A stretch of 64,000 nt of DNA, from assembly GCA_029747015.1 (NCBI GenBank), contig JAKOGI010001324.1, positions 131,501 through 195,500 on the forward strand. The letters are read 5' to 3'. Position 1 is the first letter of the stretch. Each line of letters begins with the position of its first letter. Below are positions 1-10,783 of this stretch, piece after piece. The notes under the pieces are model-generated. The model ran no database searches. It was not told the origin of the DNA and was given only the letters and a program-made list of their open reading frames with translations. Both the position numbers and the translations under genes were made by a program. The DNA is from Carnegiea gigantea (Eukaryota; Streptophyta; Magnoliopsida; Caryophyllales; Cactaceae).

Positions 1-276
1 AAAATCAAACGGCAAAGAACAGGCAGGTATCTTGATCGAGCGGAAAGAACAGGTACGTCCCTTGGTTGTTCAATGCATATGGGAATGTGTTCTCTTTAAA
101 CCTCCCTCCTTCCCAAGGCACACGCTTTTAATGTTCTCACCCGTTGCAAATCAAGAGATCTTTAAAAGTTTTTGGGGTGCCCTCTCTCTCGCTTTAAATG
201 CCCTGTTCTCAGTTCTTCTTTTCAGAAACAAACCCCGCAAACAGCCTAAAACCCTAATCTCTCTCCTCTAGCAACA
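1..276 (+). other. region upstream of the SIRE-like extra ORF
   Basis: This is the internal region of the element that ends with the LTR at 2426-4120, lying just before its extra ORF. No polymerase or integrase motif is readable, so the pol gene must end to the left of the window or be deleted. The last 30 bases are pyrimidine-rich and lead into a plant-like start context (CAACAATGG). A short open frame at 32-271 has no recognisable domain and I do not call it a gene. Confidence 0.5.
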
Positions 277-2199
277 ATGGCTTCCAACCACACCTCCAAC
301 TCAAAAGCCCTGGTTTGTGCGTCCTCAATCCCTGCTCCCCCGCGCCCAATCCTGTACAAGCCTTTCAGATTTCTGAAAAGCTTGTCCCTAAAATTAGTAG
401 GGATAGGGATGGACGATATTCCCTTCAATTATGGAAGGGAATTGATGTTTCTTGTGGGGTCAATTGCATGTCCCCTTAAAGTAGAGTCGGAGGGTGCACC
501 ATCGAGACCTCAAGACAAAATCTTGGAAACCCCTGAAGGGTTTAGTGATAATTTCGAACCCTGTTCTTTTGGGCTGTTTCCTGAAACAGTGCCAGAAACA
601 GGGAAAGACTCTTTTGACGCCGTGTGTGTGGAGGATTTGAATGTCGATTTACTAGGGAATTCAAATGAGACATCAGAGGAGAGTCAGGAGAAGGATTCTC
701 TCCCTGAGGCTGAACTCACTACTCCGGTTGCTCAAACCGGAGAGAAAAGGAAAAGGGTAAAAATAGTGGCCAGGTGCAGCAGAACGCCAAGAACAAGGCC
801 ACAACCAAGGTCTCAGCCCTCTCAAACTCCCTCTTCTCCCAAATCCTCCAAGCCTTCTCGCAAATCTGCCAGAATTGCTTTTCAATCCGCTCCCCATATC
901 TCCAAACCCTCTGCTCCAATTATCGAGGAGATTTCCTCTTCTTCTACCGAGGAGTTCTCGAGTTCTGACTCTGAGAGCACCTCTTTCAAACAGGGGACAC
1001 CGGTGTTCTCCGAGTCCTCTGAAGATCAAGCTCCTCCAAAATCCACCTCTAAACCTGCTATGAAGCCCTCTTCTGCAACCTCACCCCTCAAAAGAAAGCC
1101 CAGAACAGCTCCCCTACCAGACGCTACCACCTCTGTTCCTCCTCCCAAATGCCCAAAGAAGTCCACTCCCTCTCCTATGTCTGACAAACATGCACAATTG
1201 CTTAAGCGTAATGTCGTCAGGGGGAAGGTATTGAATATACGTTTTTTTGAGGAACATGGTCTAGGGGTGTTCCTGAGCAAGTTACGAGCCCAAGGCTGGC
1301 TCGACTTGTTTGCAAACACCCAGTTGGGGTGTTCTGTGCCTGAGTTGGCTGAGTTTTACACCAACTGCAGTGTCACCAAAGGGGTGGTGACAAGTTTGGT
1401 AAATGGGCAAGGCATTAAGGTTGATGCGCCCACACTTGGGAAAATATTGGGTGTGCCCTCACAAGGCTTTGCTGTGTATGTGAGGAAAGACAAAACTACC
1501 CTGGCAACATCCAGGCTCCTTGAGGTGTCCCAACGCCTCAGTCAGAAACAGGGCCTGAGAACACCCCTCTCGGTTAAGAAGGGTGAAATGACCTCCCTGC
1601 ACCAACTACTGTTTATTTTCACCATCAAGAACATAATTCCGCGAGGTCAAGGGCGAAACTCAGTAGATGCCCTCGATCAATGTCTGGTGGACCTACTGGA
1701 TCGAGAGGAACCAATTAACCTCCCTGCAATTATGATTCGCCACATAGGGCGAATTGCGAATACCACCCGGGCACATGATCTTGGCTATGGGTTTCTGCTG
1801 ACAAGGGTGTTTGAGCACTTTGGGATATTGCTCACACGGAGAGTGGCGGCCCAAATCATTGATGAGATTGGGATTGACACCCTGCTAGGGTGTGGCTATG
1901 AGATTGGCGAAGGGTCAGTCTCCAAACAGGGTTGTCGACCACCTGTTTCTGGGCAACCTTCCATCAAGATTGAGGCTGTTCTTGAGGACAATGCTCGTCT
2001 CAAGGATGAGCTCTTAGCCGTCAAGGCTGCTCTTGCTGAGGAACAAGACCTCTCTGCCAAACGCCATGAAGATTTGCTTGCCCTTCTCTCCACCCTTGCC
2101 CCAGCATTCCTCCTCTGCAAACTAAACCACCCCCTGCTCCCTGATTGTCAATATCTATTTTTTGTTGGTTTGGCATTGTACTGTTTTTTTTTGCAATGA
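277..2199 (+). CDS. extra (env-position) ORF of SIRE-like copia element, plant transposon protein type
   Basis: An intact 640-codon frame starting in a good context (CAACAATGG). The first 110 residues are unassigned. Residues about 140-310 are low-complexity, rich in Ser, Pro and Lys with basic runs (KRKRVK, KRKPR), resembling a disordered nuclear-targeted linker. Residues about 310-545 are a folded-looking domain of the kind annotated as 'putative plant transposon protein', with the segments FFEEHGLGVFLSKLRAQGW and LGYGFLLTRVFEHFGI. Residues about 565-610 read as a coiled coil (VLEDNARLKDELLAVKAAL). The last 35 residues are hydrophobic, but the DNA there is T-rich, so they may be read-through into 3' UTR rather than a membrane anchor. 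The ORF lies between the lost pol and the 3' LTR, the place where SIRE-lineage copia elements carry an env-like ORF. Its function is unknown. It is the only long intact frame in the window. Confidence 0.75.
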   Translation: MASNHTSNSKALVCASSIPAPPRPILYKPFRFLKSLSLKLVGIGMDDIPFNYGRELMFLVGSIACPLKVESEGAPSRPQDKILETPEGFSDNFEPCSFGLFPETVPETGKDSFDAVCVEDLNVDLLGNSNETSEESQEKDSLPEAELTTPVAQTGEKRKRVKIVARCSRTPRTRPQPRSQPSQTPSSPKSSKPSRKSARIAFQSAPHISKPSAPIIEEISSSSTEEFSSSDSESTSFKQGTPVFSESSEDQAPPKSTSKPAMKPSSATSPLKRKPRTAPLPDATTSVPPPKCPKKSTPSPMSDKHAQLLKRNVVRGKVLNIRFFEEHGLGVFLSKLRAQGWLDLFANTQLGCSVPELAEFYTNCSVTKGVVTSLVNGQGIKVDAPTLGKILGVPSQGFAVYVRKDKTTLATSRLLEVSQRLSQKQGLRTPLSVKKGEMTSLHQLLFIFTIKNIIPRGQGRNSVDALDQCLVDLLDREEPINLPAIMIRHIGRIANTTRAHDLGYGFLLTRVFEHFGILLTRRVAAQIIDEIGIDTLLGCGYEIGEGSVSKQGCRPPVSGQPSIKIEAVLEDNARLKDELLAVKAALAEEQDLSAKRHEDLLALLSTLAPAFLLCKLNHPLLPDCQYLFFVGLALYCFFLQ

Positions 2200-2425
2200 A
2201 ATATCTATTTGCAATGCTTTATATGCTTTTCTTGCAACCGTCCTGTTGTTCTTGTTTTTTTAATGATGCCAAAAGGGGGAAGAATAGTGTAACCTATTGA
2301 CAAAGTGTGACGAATGAACCTGACCCTGACTAACTCCTTGTACCTACGTGGATCCCTATCAGCATTAAATTTTTTTTTTTGGTCAATATGGACACTTGGT
2401 TTGTCATCATCAAAAAGGGGGAAAT

Positions 2426-4120
2426 TGTTGAATTAGTATATTCAGTTTTGATGACAACAAACCCAAGTGTAAAATGCTCTTAAGTAATGTTGCTCCAAAT
2501 AAAGTTCTCCAAACAGGCATACACTGTTATTTTCAATATGCATCTTAACTTGTTTGCTGAATGTTGAGAACAAGTCTTAAGAACAGGTCTCATACCTTGA
2601 CGACTCACGCTCAAGTCAAGAACACCACCTCGATGAGTTGATTGTGTGTTAAGATCAGTTTCTGAACTCAAGCAATACAAGAACAACCTGGCAAACAGGC
2701 TAGGTGTTTCAAGGACAATCCAGCAAACAGGCCTTTCTGAACTCAAGCGATACAAGAACAACCTGGCAAACAGGTTGGTCTAGGTGGTTGGGGCAGCGTA
2801 TTCGTCTTGAACAAGATGACTGGATCTACAACAAGATGTCTTGGGTAATTTAGGTTTTATTTTTTAGACTCTTGTTAATATGCCAATCTTGAAAAGTCTC
2901 TAACTAACCACTCTTGAATTGGTTGCGCTATTTGCTTCAGAACACCAAGTTTGAACAACCCTGTAAACAGGGTACCTAGGGTGTTTCTGAACTGCAACGG
3001 CCAAACCCGGTCACTTTGGAAAACTTATTTTGGTTGGCCAAAAGCTCTAATATATTTTGATAAAATTCCAAGACAGCAATTTAAGCTGTAGGAAATCTTT
3101 TAATATGAAAATCACTTGGGAGATTTGCAAAACTGATTTTGGAAAATATTTACCAAAACCGAAAATATTTCTTTCTTATCCTTTGGGAAGTGATTAATTC
3201 AAAATTCAAAGCTGAGATTCTTTCCCATGTATCTCACGGCTATTTTTAAAGGGGAAAAGATAGACTTTTATCTTCCAAAAATCAAATCCCTACAATATTG
3301 GAAAACTCTATCCTCATTGATCTTTTAGCCGTTGGAATTCTTTGTGCTAAGCAAAAATCTTTCTTTGCTAAACATAGCTGATTTTATCACTTCTCCTTGT
3401 TTTTGACCGTTGGATTTTTTGTTTAAAAACTCAACATTTCACTCCCATTCATTAGAGGAGAAAAAACGAGAAACATACACAACATACGCAAAAAGGGAGA
3501 AGTGCAAAAGTGGTTTTTCTAGTGAGAAGAATTTTTCGAGCTACTCTTGAGAAAAGAAAAACCGAGACAAGTTGTGTTTAAGCTGAGCTTTCAAGATATT
3601 GGCATACTAGGACCTCATTGTACCTTACATCTGCTTAAATCAGAAGCACCCCCGTAAGGTATTTTGTAACCCTGATCTTGGATCAAAAGAGTGAGTGAGT
3701 GGTCCTCAGTCGTGTGGACTTTGGACATGTCCAATCTGGTGAGATTTGGACGTGGTGTAACCTTTCTTAGAAAAGAAGGTTACGTGGTTGCAAGTTGTAA
3801 CAAGGTGTGTTACATTTGTAACGTGTGAAGCCCGTTAGTGAAAGTGGTTAAATCCTACACGAGGTAGGTCGTGGTTTTTCACACCTCAGTTGGGCTAGAG
3901 GTGTTTTCCACGGAAAAATTGTGTGTGCTTTATTTCCGCATTTATCTTGTTGATTTTCGCCTTTGAGCAAATTGAAAACATCTGGTGCAAACAAGTCAGA
4001 AGGTTGTTTGTAATTCGAGAACAACCTCTGCAATCAAGAGGGTGTTTGCCAGTAAGTACGCGAAAATCGAACACCACAATTCACCCCCCCTCTTGTGGGT
4101 AAGTACTTCTAAATACAACA
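2426..4120 (+). repeat. 3' LTR of SIRE-like Ty1/copia element
   Basis: The LTR starts TGTTGAATTAG directly after a polypurine tract (CAAAAAGGGGGAAAT, 2411-2425) and contains the stretch AATTCACCCCCCCTCTTGTG near its end, typical of SIRE/Maximus LTRs. I place the end at ATACAACA (4120) because it pairs with the TGTTG start; an end nearer 4084 is possible. The 5' LTR lies outside the window, so no target duplication can be checked. The 226 bases between the ORF and the LTR are untranslated, with a second AAAAGGGGGAAG tract near 2270. Confidence 0.75.
2659..2774 (+). repeat. 41-bp direct subrepeat within the SIRE-like LTR
   Basis: Two copies (2659-2699 and 2734-2774, period 75 bp) of a 41-base unit beginning TTTCTGAACTCAAGC and ending CTGGCAAACAGG differ at one base. 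The intervening sequence contains another partial CAGCAAACAGG copy. They lie in the U3 part of the LTR. Confidence 0.8.
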
Positions 4121-7100
4121 CAGCAACTTGACGCGGCCACCCTGTGCTTCCTAGCACGACCGTGCCACCCTTGATGCCCTGCATTTTCAAGGCAGCACAC
4201 AAGCACGGCTCCCCAGTGCCTAGCTGCACGACCGTGCCTTCCCTCTTCTACTCTAAAGCAGCCTACTTCTAGCTTAAGCACATCCCCAATGTCTTCAAGA
4301 AGATCCCAAGAGCGAGTTAACGAGTTGGAAGCCCAAGTAAAGTACCTTCAAGCTTAACTTGCCTAACTCTTGGAGGAGAAACGAAGAGGGAAACGAAGCC
4401 CTTCTCACTCACGCACTCAAGAAGACTCGGATGAATCCGAGAGAGAAGAGAGAAGCTATGTTGTTAACTCTAATTATGAAGAGGATACTCCTAGAAGACC
4501 CCGAAGGAGACAAGAAAGTAGTCTTGGCGATTTCAGAGTTGACATCCCAGAATTCGAAGGCCAACCTGAACCGGATCACTTCCTAGATTGGCTATAAACC
4601 GTTGAACGAGTCTTTGAGTACAAAGACGTGGCTGAAGAAAAGAAGGTAAAGCTTATTGCCCTCAAACTCTAAAAGTATGCATCTATTTGGTGGGCAAACC
4701 TTGTGGCCAAACGAGTAAGAAATGGGAAAGGGAAGATCCGAACATGGGCTAAGATGAAAGAAAAACTCAAGTCCAAGTTCCTTCCTTCACATTATATTCA
4801 AGACAACTACTTCAAGCTCCATCACCTAAAGCAAGGCTCCAAGAGTGTTGAAGAGTATACCCGGGAGTTTGAACAACTCCCACTCAAATGTGACTTGAGA
4901 GAAGATGATGCCGAAACAATGGTAAGGTACCTAAGTGGCTTGGATGAGTCTATTACTCATGTAATTGAATTGCATTCATATACTTCCTTAGATGACTTGA
5001 GTTCTCTTGCTTACAAAGTAGAGCAACAAAAGAAGTCCATAGGAAAGAGCCCCATTTCTAAACCTACTCCTCGACCTTTCCCCTCTCAAAAGCTTTCCTA
5101 CTTTCCTCCTAAACCTCAAAACCCCTCACAACCCAAAAACACCCCTCCTGCCACCTCTATACCCTCCACAAAGGTGCCTGCGAAGCCTAATAACAAAATC
5201 CGTTGCTTTCGATGTCAAGGTCTAAAACATATTGCATCCGAATGTCCTAACAAACGGATAGTGACTCTTGCCGAGTACCAAGCTTCCTTTGAGGAGCCAC
5301 ATGAAGAAGAAGAAGGAGAAGATTGCTTGGTGGAAAATGTGGAAGAAGTTGAAGAAGGCCCCGATGAAGGAGAATTGTTGGTCATTAGAAGAGCCTTGAG
5401 TGGTTTTGCCACCCAAGACAACTTGGAACAAAGAGAAGCTATTTTCCATACAAGGTGCACCGTTGAAGGGAAGGTATGCTCACTTATTATAGATGGAGGT
5501 AGTTGTGCTAATGTTGCCTCCAAGACCATGGTAGACAAGCTCAAGCTCAAAGCCACACCCCATCCCAAGCCTCACACTATCCAATGGTTAAACCAAGGTA
5601 AAGGTGTGCAAATTTCTACCCGATGCCTCGTCTCTCTCTCCATTGGTAAAAACTACAAAGATGAGCTATGGTGTGATATAGTTCCCATGGATGCTTGTCA
5701 CATCCTTTTGGGAAGACCTTGGCTATTTCGTAGAAGTGTCATCCATGATGGCCAGATGAACACTTATACCTTCCACAAAGACCGAAAGAAAATTACCTTG
5801 ACCCCTCTCAAGCCCACCCACTCTCCAAAACCCAAAGACAACCCTCATATGGATGTCTTTCTCACCACCCTTCTCAAGTCCCAACACCATGAGTTTGAAC
5901 CCTTTAAAGACTTGATACTTATGCAAACCACGCCGGAACCCCCTACCCACTCACACCCCCTACTCACTCCTCTCCTACAAACCTTCCATCGTGTGTTCCC
6001 ACAAGAACTCCCCCACGGTCTCCCTTCACCAAGATCCATCCAGCACAAAATTGACCTTCCCCTCTTCCCCTTTTATCCAGCCCATGGCCTTGCTCTCCCT
6101 CCAAAAATGTCCTATGGCCTTTCCCCACAAAGAACCACATTTCACAAGATTGGCCCCTTTTACGAGAAGAGCGAAGACCTTTTGAGTTTGAGGACAAACT
6201 CCAAACAACCCGGGGAGTATGATGTATATTTCCATATGCATCATTTTCATTCCTCAAGCTCAACTTCAAGGGAGGAAAGGGCCAAACGAGATCATGCATG
6301 GAAACACTTATATTTGGTCCCATTATTTGAGTTCCATGACATAAGACACTTTGTGGAGTTTGTTTTGAACTTCAAAGTGCCTTACTCAAAAGGGATTTCC
6401 AAATGGGGATCAAGACTACCATGCATTTCAAAGGGAAGCTCCAAGGAAGCAAAGGGAGCCCAAAATCTGATCAGAATTGCGCTAAAATAGTCCAACAGTG
6501 CGTTGGGCACTTCACCCGAAAATTGACCCAGTTTGGGCCATCTTCTTAAGCAAGCTCTGGAGGGCATAATTTCTTGCACGCTTCACCATATTCAATCTTA
6601 AAGAATCAGCTTTCCAATAAGGCCAGCCACGTATTATTTGGAGTCCATTTGGTTGGTCATATTTGGCCCATAAATAAACCTGCCGAAATCCAGTCTAGTT
6701 TGAGCAATCTGCATTCTTCGGCCCATATCTTTCAAACGGCCGATCCAAATCTAGTAAAACCACTTCCCTTGGAAATTAGACTCTTCAAGCTTTCCAAGGA
6801 ATCAAGAATCACCGAATTTGGATCACAAACCAGAGAGTTATGCCCAAATGAATCTGGCCTTGCTGCAAGTGTGAACGCAATTAATGCAAAACGTGTGCAC
6901 CATGCATTTTCACACCTAAAACCTTTTTTTGATGCATTTCCCTTTGCTCAAGCTGTATGTCCCCTCTCTCCCAAGGATGAGACGTGCCTTTTCAAGTGGA
7001 ACATGCTTCTCCAAGGCTGCTAGGTTCATTTTACTCAAGAGGCACCAACCGGATACATTATTTTTTTTTCCTTAGTCATTCCCCTTTGCTTGTATTTTTT

Positions 7101-7477
7101 GTTTGTGTCTCTTCATAGGTGTGCTTGTATCTTTTCAAGTGTAAGGCGTACTCTATATAAAGGCCATAGTGTCGAGTTGTTTGCCTCAATTAATCATCTA
7201 CATTTGAATTCAAGAAATACAATTCAGCTTTGAAGTGTTCTTTCAAAGTGTGAGAGCAAATCTAGTTCTATATCTTGAGTGTTGGCAAACTCAAGTGATG
7301 TTCTAGTTTCCTAAACTCCTCTAGGTGGTGATTCATTTCTGTATCCTAGAAAGAGTAAAGGAATTTGCCCAAGGATTAGTTTTAAGTGGCTCCTTCTTGG
7401 ATTATCTCAAACTCAACCTTGAACCTATCCTTCCTTTGTTTCCTTTCTTCCTTAACTAAAACCACAAAAGATAACCT
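4121..7477 (+). mobile_element. truncated Ty3/gypsy element, gag-protease only
   Basis: A gypsy fragment abutting the SIRE-like LTR. No 5' LTR or primer site is visible, so the left end is truncated or was interrupted by the SIRE-like insertion. It contains a leader rich in GCACGACCGTGC motifs (4140-4235), a gag-protease frame (4289-6490) and about 1 kb of 3' noncoding sequence. Most of the reverse transcriptase, RNase H and integrase are missing. The right end, where copy A of another family starts, is placed near 7477 but could vary by about 20 bases. Confidence 0.7.
4289..6490 (+). pseudogene. Ty3/gypsy gag-protease, three in-frame stops, pol deleted
   Basis: One frame runs from the ATG at 4289 to 6490, broken only by TAA codons at 4355, 4595 and 4670. 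Gag capsid motifs include FRVDIPEFEGQPEPDHFLDWL before the second stop and KMKEKLKSKFLPSHYIQDNY after the third. A CCHC zinc knuckle, CFRCQGLKHIASEC (about 5202-5243), is intact. The retropepsin-like domain follows, with IIDGGSCANVAS (about 5485-5520) as the active-site segment and ACHILLGRPWL (about 5693-5725) as the flap-side motif. The frame reaches the first few residues of reverse transcriptase (SIQHKIDLP, near 6033-6060) and then joins sequence that does not continue the RT; it later reads SSTSREERAKRDHAWKHLYL, a piece I take to be 3' of integrase. An internal deletion of most of pol explains this. At least the first two stops fall where relatives usually have Gln, consistent with C-to-T decay. 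Confidence 0.85.
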
Positions 7478-7480
7478 AAC
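6491..7480 (+). other. 3' noncoding/LTR-like part of the gypsy relic
   Basis: No protein domain is readable here. A TATA-like box in CTCTATATAAAGGCC (about 7151) followed by sequence ending in AAGAAATACAATTC looks like the promoter and R region of an LTR, so this stretch is probably the 3' LTR or part of it. I cannot set its start because no second copy is in the window. An open frame at 6574-7023 matches nothing I recognise. Confidence 0.4.
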
Positions 7481-7489
7481 TTGGTCATT

Positions 7490-8925
7490 TTGGAGCTTAT
7501 ATACATCAGGAAACCTATGCATTTGAGTAAGCTAACGACACTTTCCCATATCCAACTCATAGCGAGTCAGTTGTACCTGCTAATCTTTCCCATCAGGGCT
7601 ACTTTATGGATTCATATGGCCCATCTTATTCTTATATGCCTCCTGTTTTGTGCGATTATTGTGAATCTCCTTATTATGATGCTCATACTTGTCCTTTTCG
7701 TGCTTATGTTGATGCTACATGTGTAAGCTTTGAAAAGAAGATTAATGAATTGACTGATCAAATGATAGAGACCATGAAAGCATGAATTATTACATGTTCT
7801 CAATGTTTTAATCAAAATAGGGAGACCTATAGTGAGATTGATTCGAGTTTAGGATCTCCTAAACCTGACATTAGTCTCTATGATGATTTTGAACCCTCTT
7901 ATTCTACTAAGCCTGACTTGAATGAAGACACGTATTTGCCTAATCTAGATCAAGAGCGTGACCTCCCTATGTCTCTATGATCTGACCTTACACCCCGCAC
8001 TAGCTCACCTAAGGGCATCACTAATGATGTCCTAGTTTCTGCCAACCCACCCACCACTTTAAACGACTTTTGTGAGTTTGGTGTGGGTGAACAATCCGAT
8101 ACTGTTAGTGAGTTAGATATAAGTGTCACACTTGAAGTTAAGCCTCATGATTTAGATGATTCGTAAGATATTTTATAGGAGTTGTGTGATAAGGTAACTG
8201 AACTCACTATTTTGGACTTTGATGATGATATTCTTTATGCAGAATATGAATATTTTTCATGTGGGTTTGATGTTACTAAAGGTCTTAATATGGGTCTTCA
8301 TGTTGACTATGAATCATTCTCTTTTGATCCCGTAATTCCTGACCTTCTATTTAAATTAGATGACAATATTCTGTATGTGGAATATGAATCTTTTTCTTAT
8401 GAGTTCGAGACCCATGGAAGTTCTGATGATGATTTTTTTGCTGATTATGAGTCTTTCTCTTTTGACCCCATCTAAACTGACTTCCTTTTTGAATATTACA
8501 AGTATGAATTTGTTGAATATGAGATCATTGCCACTAAGAATTTTGCTTTAGACTAGACTTGTACGCATATTGGACTTAACAGACTTGTGAAATATGCAAC
8601 CCCTATGTTGCCTAAACTGCTCGTTTATGCTGATATAGTTTCTAGGCCAATGACCTCAATACTAGCCCATTCTAGCTATGTTCATTTCCTTTCTGATTGG
8701 GCCCAACTATTTGATAAGTTGAAGCGGGCCCTTACCTGTGTTTTATTGGCCATATGGATGTACTCTTTCTGGCTCCAACTCACTGCTTTTATTATTTCTA
8801 TGTAATTGAGAGTGAGGCTTCTTTGTTTGATAAGCTGCTACGTGCTTGGACGAGTTTTGATTTGAGTAGCAGTTTTCAGGTTAATATGGAGTGGCTGATG
8901 CTCCATAAGCCTCATATTGCATAAT
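7490..8925 (+). pseudogene. gag-like protein of copy A, C-terminal two thirds
   Basis: The frame aligned to copy B reads MPPVLCDYCESPYYDAHTCP (knuckle at 7651-7692), then KINELTDQMIETMK, GSPKPDISLYDDFEPSY and SELDISVTLEVKPHDLDD, with stops near 7783, 7978 and 8165. The ninth position of the knuckle, His in copy B, is Tyr here, so it may not bind zinc. After the second part, an open stretch (8182-8475) holds four repeats of the form [DE]YE[SY]FS in very acidic surroundings; copy B has only two degraded equivalents. The last part (WAQLFDKLKRALTC, about 8698-8740) also matches copy B. This is a gag-like retroelement protein by position and knuckle; its exact role is inferred. Confidence 0.7.
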
Positions 8926-8929
8926 CTTC

Positions 8930-10783
8930 ATAAGGTATAGTTTGGGTACAACTTGTATCCAACCTGGTATGATCGTTCCACCCTCCCTTCTTCTCTTTTT
9001 CATCTCTTTTCTTTCTTTTCACACTTAGTTGTGGATATTTAGGACTGTGAATATATGGGTGATCAATCTTGAGGACCAATTTTGGATTTGTTGAGCCATA
9101 TGGGTTATAATCACCCTTGATTATTTTGTGAATACTTGATAGTTGTGAATATCTAGGATTGTCCTTGTGCATGTTCTAGTTTCATTGTTTGGTTTCCTTG
9201 AGTTTGTGTTTTGTTCCCTTGGGTTGGTATCTTGTTTCTTTAGCCTAGTAAGTTTTGGTTTCCCTTTGGTCTTATTTTTGTAGTTTCTTTTTGTTTCCTT
9301 TTTAGTGTTTTTATTTTTTGTTTTGTATTTGGCTTTTCTTTCTTTTGTATTTTGTTTTGTTTTAGGCTTTTTTTAATTTAAGTTAGTGTTTAGTAAGTCC
9401 TTGGTTTGGTTTTGTTTTTAGTTTGGGTAATTAGGTTTGTTTTGACCTTGATTATGTTTGTTTTCTTTTAGGTTTTGGGTTTTATTTTTCTTTATTTAGT
9501 TATTTTGCTTGTTGATTTTTGTGTTTGAGTCTTATTTTGTTTTGGTTTGGTTTTGATTTTAGTCATTTAGTGGTTTGGTTTGTTTTAGAGTTAGTTTTGT
9601 TTTTGCTTTTCTTTTAAGATTTTGATTTTGGTGATTTTATGTTTGTTTTTGATTTTGTTTGTGATTTTATATTGATGTCCTAGTTTGTATATATTTGTAA
9701 TTTAATATGGTTTTATGGTTGTATAGCTTATGTGCTTGCTTTTTAGTGCTTTAGTTCCCACAATGAGGATATTGTGAAGTTTTGGCATGGGGATGAGGTG
9801 CCCATTTTTAAAAAATTTTGACAAATCCTGTTTTGGGGAACGTTGTACTATGTCTGATTAGCTTGAATCCTCTGTACTTTGGTTATTAGCTTATACGTAA
9901 GTAGGATGTGCATGAGAGTCTCCAACCTCAGTGTGACATTCTAAGCCCTAGTTCTAACCTCAATGTTCAGTATAGGTTGTGTAATCCAATTCTTGTTTAT
10001 CCTTTCATCATTATCTTTAGGTCTTAAGCTTCCATGAATGATTCTCTCACTTGCTTGTGACATGAGTACTCGAGAAAAATAATTAATGAATATTATGAAT
10101 AAAGAAGGAAAAAAAGAAGAAAAAGAGATAAAATAAAATTTGGAATGACAAGTATCCCTTTGAGGCATGCGCTACTGGGTGTTACCCTTTGATGCACGTG
10201 CTACTGGGTGTTACCCTCTAAGGTAATATTGCTACTGGAAAGCTTGCTTCCAAAGTTAGTATGATAATAATGTAGCTGTGTCAACCAAGTGGGATTGAGT
10301 CTAATTCTGGTAAATCTAAGCCCTGGGATGATGATATACTTGTACATGAGCACCAGGATGGATTCAGAATCTCGATGTTCAATGGGGTGAAAAATTAGTG
10401 CTTTGATGTCATTTATGAGGTAGAGGGCTTTGAAGTACATTGTGTACATATGCAGGTCAATAACTTAGTTACATGGGTGATTTAGTTGATTAGAACGTAT
10501 GCATATCTTTCCCAAATTTTGTACATACTAGTTTTGAGAAAAAATCAAAAAGATTTTCTTTTAATTTTTGAAATAATTTTTGTGGGTAGTTCACCTGAAA
10601 ACCCTCACGAGACCTCACTCGTCCACTTGGGAGACCGAGGGGTTTAAAGGGCTTATTGCATGCGCTAAATGTAACCATGATTACTATGATAGTGAGTTAG
10701 GACTTTCTTTTTCTTATTTTTCATTTTTAGTTAGTTTAGTTTGTTTTACTCAAGGACGAGCAAAATCTTGGCGTTGGAGTGTT
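8930..10783 (+). other. T-rich 3' noncoding region of copy A
   Basis: A long T/G-rich stretch (about 9180-9760) without coding potential, then sequence shared with copy B: TACTTTGACTTTTAGCTT-like block near 9877, the repeated GGTGTTACCCTTTGA(G/T)GCA block at 10160-10220, and the pre-LTR block with CGAGACCTCACTCGTCCACT at 10600. The conservation of these noncoding blocks between A, B and C marks them as parts of the element, not random spacer. Confidence 0.65.

Noticed and set aside
6574..7023. 149-codon open frame after the gypsy relic
   Set aside because: Position next to a TATA-like box suggests LTR or 3' noncoding sequence, and no motif is recognisable.
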